DNA from: Paulinella micropora
Taxonomy: Eukaryota > Cercozoa > Imbricatea > Euglyphida > Paulinellidae
DNA: 64,000 bases
Assembly: GCA_019918135.1 (NCBI GenBank)
Contig: WBZZ01006551.1
Location: forward strand, 302,501-366,500
Direction: 5' to 3'
The notes under the pieces are model-generated. The model was not told the DNA's origin. It did no database searches and worked only from the letters and a program-made list of their open reading frames with translations. The number at the start of each line of letters is the position of its first letter. The first letter of the stretch is position 1. Made by a program: the position numbers and the translations under genes. Shown here one piece after another: positions 62,983 through 64,000 of this stretch.

Positions 62983-63405
62983 TTATATATTAGACAGGTT
63001 TATTTTTTCTAATACATATATGAATGATTGCTTTTTCTTAGGCCGTAAAAAATCTCTTTTTTCTTGGTTCATTTTCTCTATCTCTTGTTTTAGTTCAAAA
63101 TGGTTCCCCGCCACTTGTAAATTAACAATTATTTTTCTGTTTTGTCGTATTAATTCGCCTTCTCGTTTTAATAATTCCTCTTTGCTATTACAGGGGCATT
63201 TTTCAATTAGTTCAATGTAAGGGGCTCCCGCTTCAAATATTTTTATAACTGATTTCATTTTCGTCTCGTCGTCCTTGTGTTTCTTGTAATTAGCCCTATG
63301 TCCTCCCATTCGCACGGATAAAGGCTGTGTCGTGCTTCCAATATATATTTTCTCGGTGTTTGGACTTCTCACTGCATAAATTTTCCCGTTTTGATAGTTC
63401 GGCAT
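62983..63405 (-). CDS. GIY-YIG endonuclease 1, right arm
   Basis: 140-residue counterpart of the left-arm gene, identical over the nuclease core. The last residues differ (LEKINLSNI instead of LEKNKPV) because of a small length difference near the stop. Confidence 0.85.
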   Translation of the reverse strand: MPNYQNGKIYAVRSPNTEKIYIGSTTQPLSVRMGGHRANYKKHKDDETKMKSVIKIFEAGAPYIELIEKCPCNSKEELLKREGELIRQNRKIIVNLQVAGNHFELKQEIEKMNQEKRDFLRPKKKQSFIYVLEKINLSNI

Positions 63406-63707
63406 CGCTTTGTTTTTCTTTGTTTTCTTTTTGGTTTTAATTGATAAATATTTTTACAACTTTCAATATTAAGAATAATTATCGCATTTTTATGATCATT
63501 TATGTCTAATAGACAGGTCCATATGGTATATCATAAAATAAGCCTCAAAAACATATAAACACACACATGAAGACAGAAAACACACACAGGAAGCACAAAA
63601 CAAACATTTGTTTTGACAAAAATACGACAAACTAAGCACACTAAGAGAGATTTGGTCAAAATGACGACAATTTCATATTTAAACGAAGTTTAATATATAT
63701 TTTTAGT

Positions 63708-64000
63708 AATGCCTTCTTCAGTGCCCTCGCCGCGGAGGGCGCCGACGTGTTTCTCCTCATCGACGAAGTACACACCAACCCCAACAGCCCCCACTGGGTT
63801 TACTTACTCAAAAACCATCCCAAGAATCTCATCACCCTAGGGGTTGGCATTACTAACCTTCAAAACGTGTCTGACCCTTTTCCGAAAAAGTTCCCGGACT
63901 CTAGAGAGTCGCCTCCTATGTCGGTGTCCGAGCAGGACTTGTCCGATGTGACTAAATTCTGGAGTCAACGGAGTCCAGACGTCCCGACTAACTTGGTCTC
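63708..64000 (+). CDS. Crinkler-like P-loop NTPase, partial
   Basis: Open to the window end, and the frame runs back to the element boundary. DVFLLIDEVHTN is a hydrophobic strand plus IDE (Walker B-like). HWVYLLKNHPKNLITLGVGI continues the order seen in the NTPase part of Crinkler (CRN) proteins and related STAND-like ATPases of oomycetes, fungi and protists. The 5' part is missing: the large element's right end lies immediately upstream, so the element has inserted into or replaced the start of this gene. The matching 5' half is not on the other side of the element. Confidence 0.55.

Larger units (their letters stand above)
44029..63705. mobile_element. 19.7 kb inverted-repeat element with replication and recombination genes
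   Basis: Positions 44029-52503 and 55234-63705 are inverted copies (paired positions sum to 107737 near the centre, drifting by about 3 near the ends because of small indels), with 2.73 kb of unique DNA between. The arms differ at a small number of sites, so they are not a trivial duplication in assembly. Gene content per arm: GIY-YIG nuclease, tyrosine recombinase, coiled-coil protein, second GIY-YIG nuclease, small basic protein, primase-helicase, AT-hook protein. The centre has a few further small genes. No capsid gene, DNA polymerase or packaging ATPase was seen. Composition is strongly AT-rich against GC-rich surroundings. Best description: a self-replicating plasmid-like or transposon-like element, now integrated. 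Relation to virophage- or Polinton-like elements is open. Confidence 0.85.
55234..63705. repeat. Right arm of long inverted repeat
   Basis: About 8,472 bp, reverse complement of 44029-52503. The inner end stops at the start codon of the gene read leftwards from 55236. The outer end abuts a Crinkler-like coding sequence with no visible target duplication. Confidence 0.9.

Noticed and set aside
44029-63705. Idea that the large inverted repeat is only an assembly artefact
   Set aside because: The arms differ by several substitutions and indels, the centre is unique, and the two outer ends have different neighbours. It cannot be fully excluded without reads.
44029-63705. Classification as a Polinton or virophage
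   Set aside because: No capsid, penton, packaging ATPase, protease or family B polymerase was found in any frame.

Overview
The window looks like nuclear DNA of a unicellular eukaryote that has taken up virus-like and transposon-like DNA several times. Supporting signs are AATAAA poly(A) signals after several genes, two GT-AG intervals of 58 bases each that look like spliceosomal introns, F-box/leucine-rich-repeat genes, a Crinkler-like NTPase fragment at the right edge, long tetranucleotide microsatellites, and no bacterial operon signals. The lineage cannot be fixed from sequence alone. A protist or early fungus/animal relative known to absorb giant-virus DNA would fit.

Layout. (1) 1-2575: a fold-back DNA element with arms of about 950 bp, each carrying an AP2-like DNA-binding gene, around a 0.67 kb unique centre. 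(2) 3592-7158: a decayed LTR-retrotransposon relative (Gag-like, RGG-rich and aspartic-protease-like parts). (3) 7.2-19.6 kb: a GC-rich graveyard of F-box/LRR genes. One long gene (11155-13277) and one shorter gene (9421-10811) are surrounded by many shrunken partial copies separated by a spacer repeat that carries 65-70 bp hairpins. (4) 19.9-22.5 kb: two unrecognised genes, one with a Glu/Gln repeat. (5) 22.4-36.75 kb: a fossil block of large-DNA-virus genes (Nucleocytoviricota or close kin): major capsid fragment, zinc-repeat nuclease, RuvC-like resolvase, a virion surface protein, penton-like minor capsid protein, a two-helix membrane protein, ribonucleotide reductase small subunit and a very large fibre/adhesin-like protein. 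Many of these are broken. (6) 36.75-38.8 kb: GC-rich minisatellites and a 256 bp tandem repeat. (7) 38.9-43.8 kb: ATGT-type microsatellites that switch strand, so the left and right blocks are inverted relative to each other.

(8) 44029-63705: the most unusual object, an AT-rich element of 19.7 kb that is almost entirely one inverted repeat: arms of about 8.47 kb around a 2.73 kb unique centre. Each arm carries a GIY-YIG nuclease, a tyrosine recombinase with features reminiscent of telomere resolvases, a coiled-coil protein, a second GIY-YIG nuclease with a repeat tail, a small basic protein, a primase plus UL9-like helicase replication protein and an AT-hook protein. The inner edge of the inverted repeat falls exactly on a start codon, so two different central genes share the same upstream region and ATG. 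An extra inverted copy of the element's left end lies just outside it and forms a palindrome of about 190 bp per arm. No capsid gene or DNA polymerase was found in it. The combination suggests a linear, self-replicating plasmid-like element, possibly with hairpin ends, that is now integrated. That reading is an inference. To the right it runs straight into the interior of a Crinkler-like gene (63708-64000).
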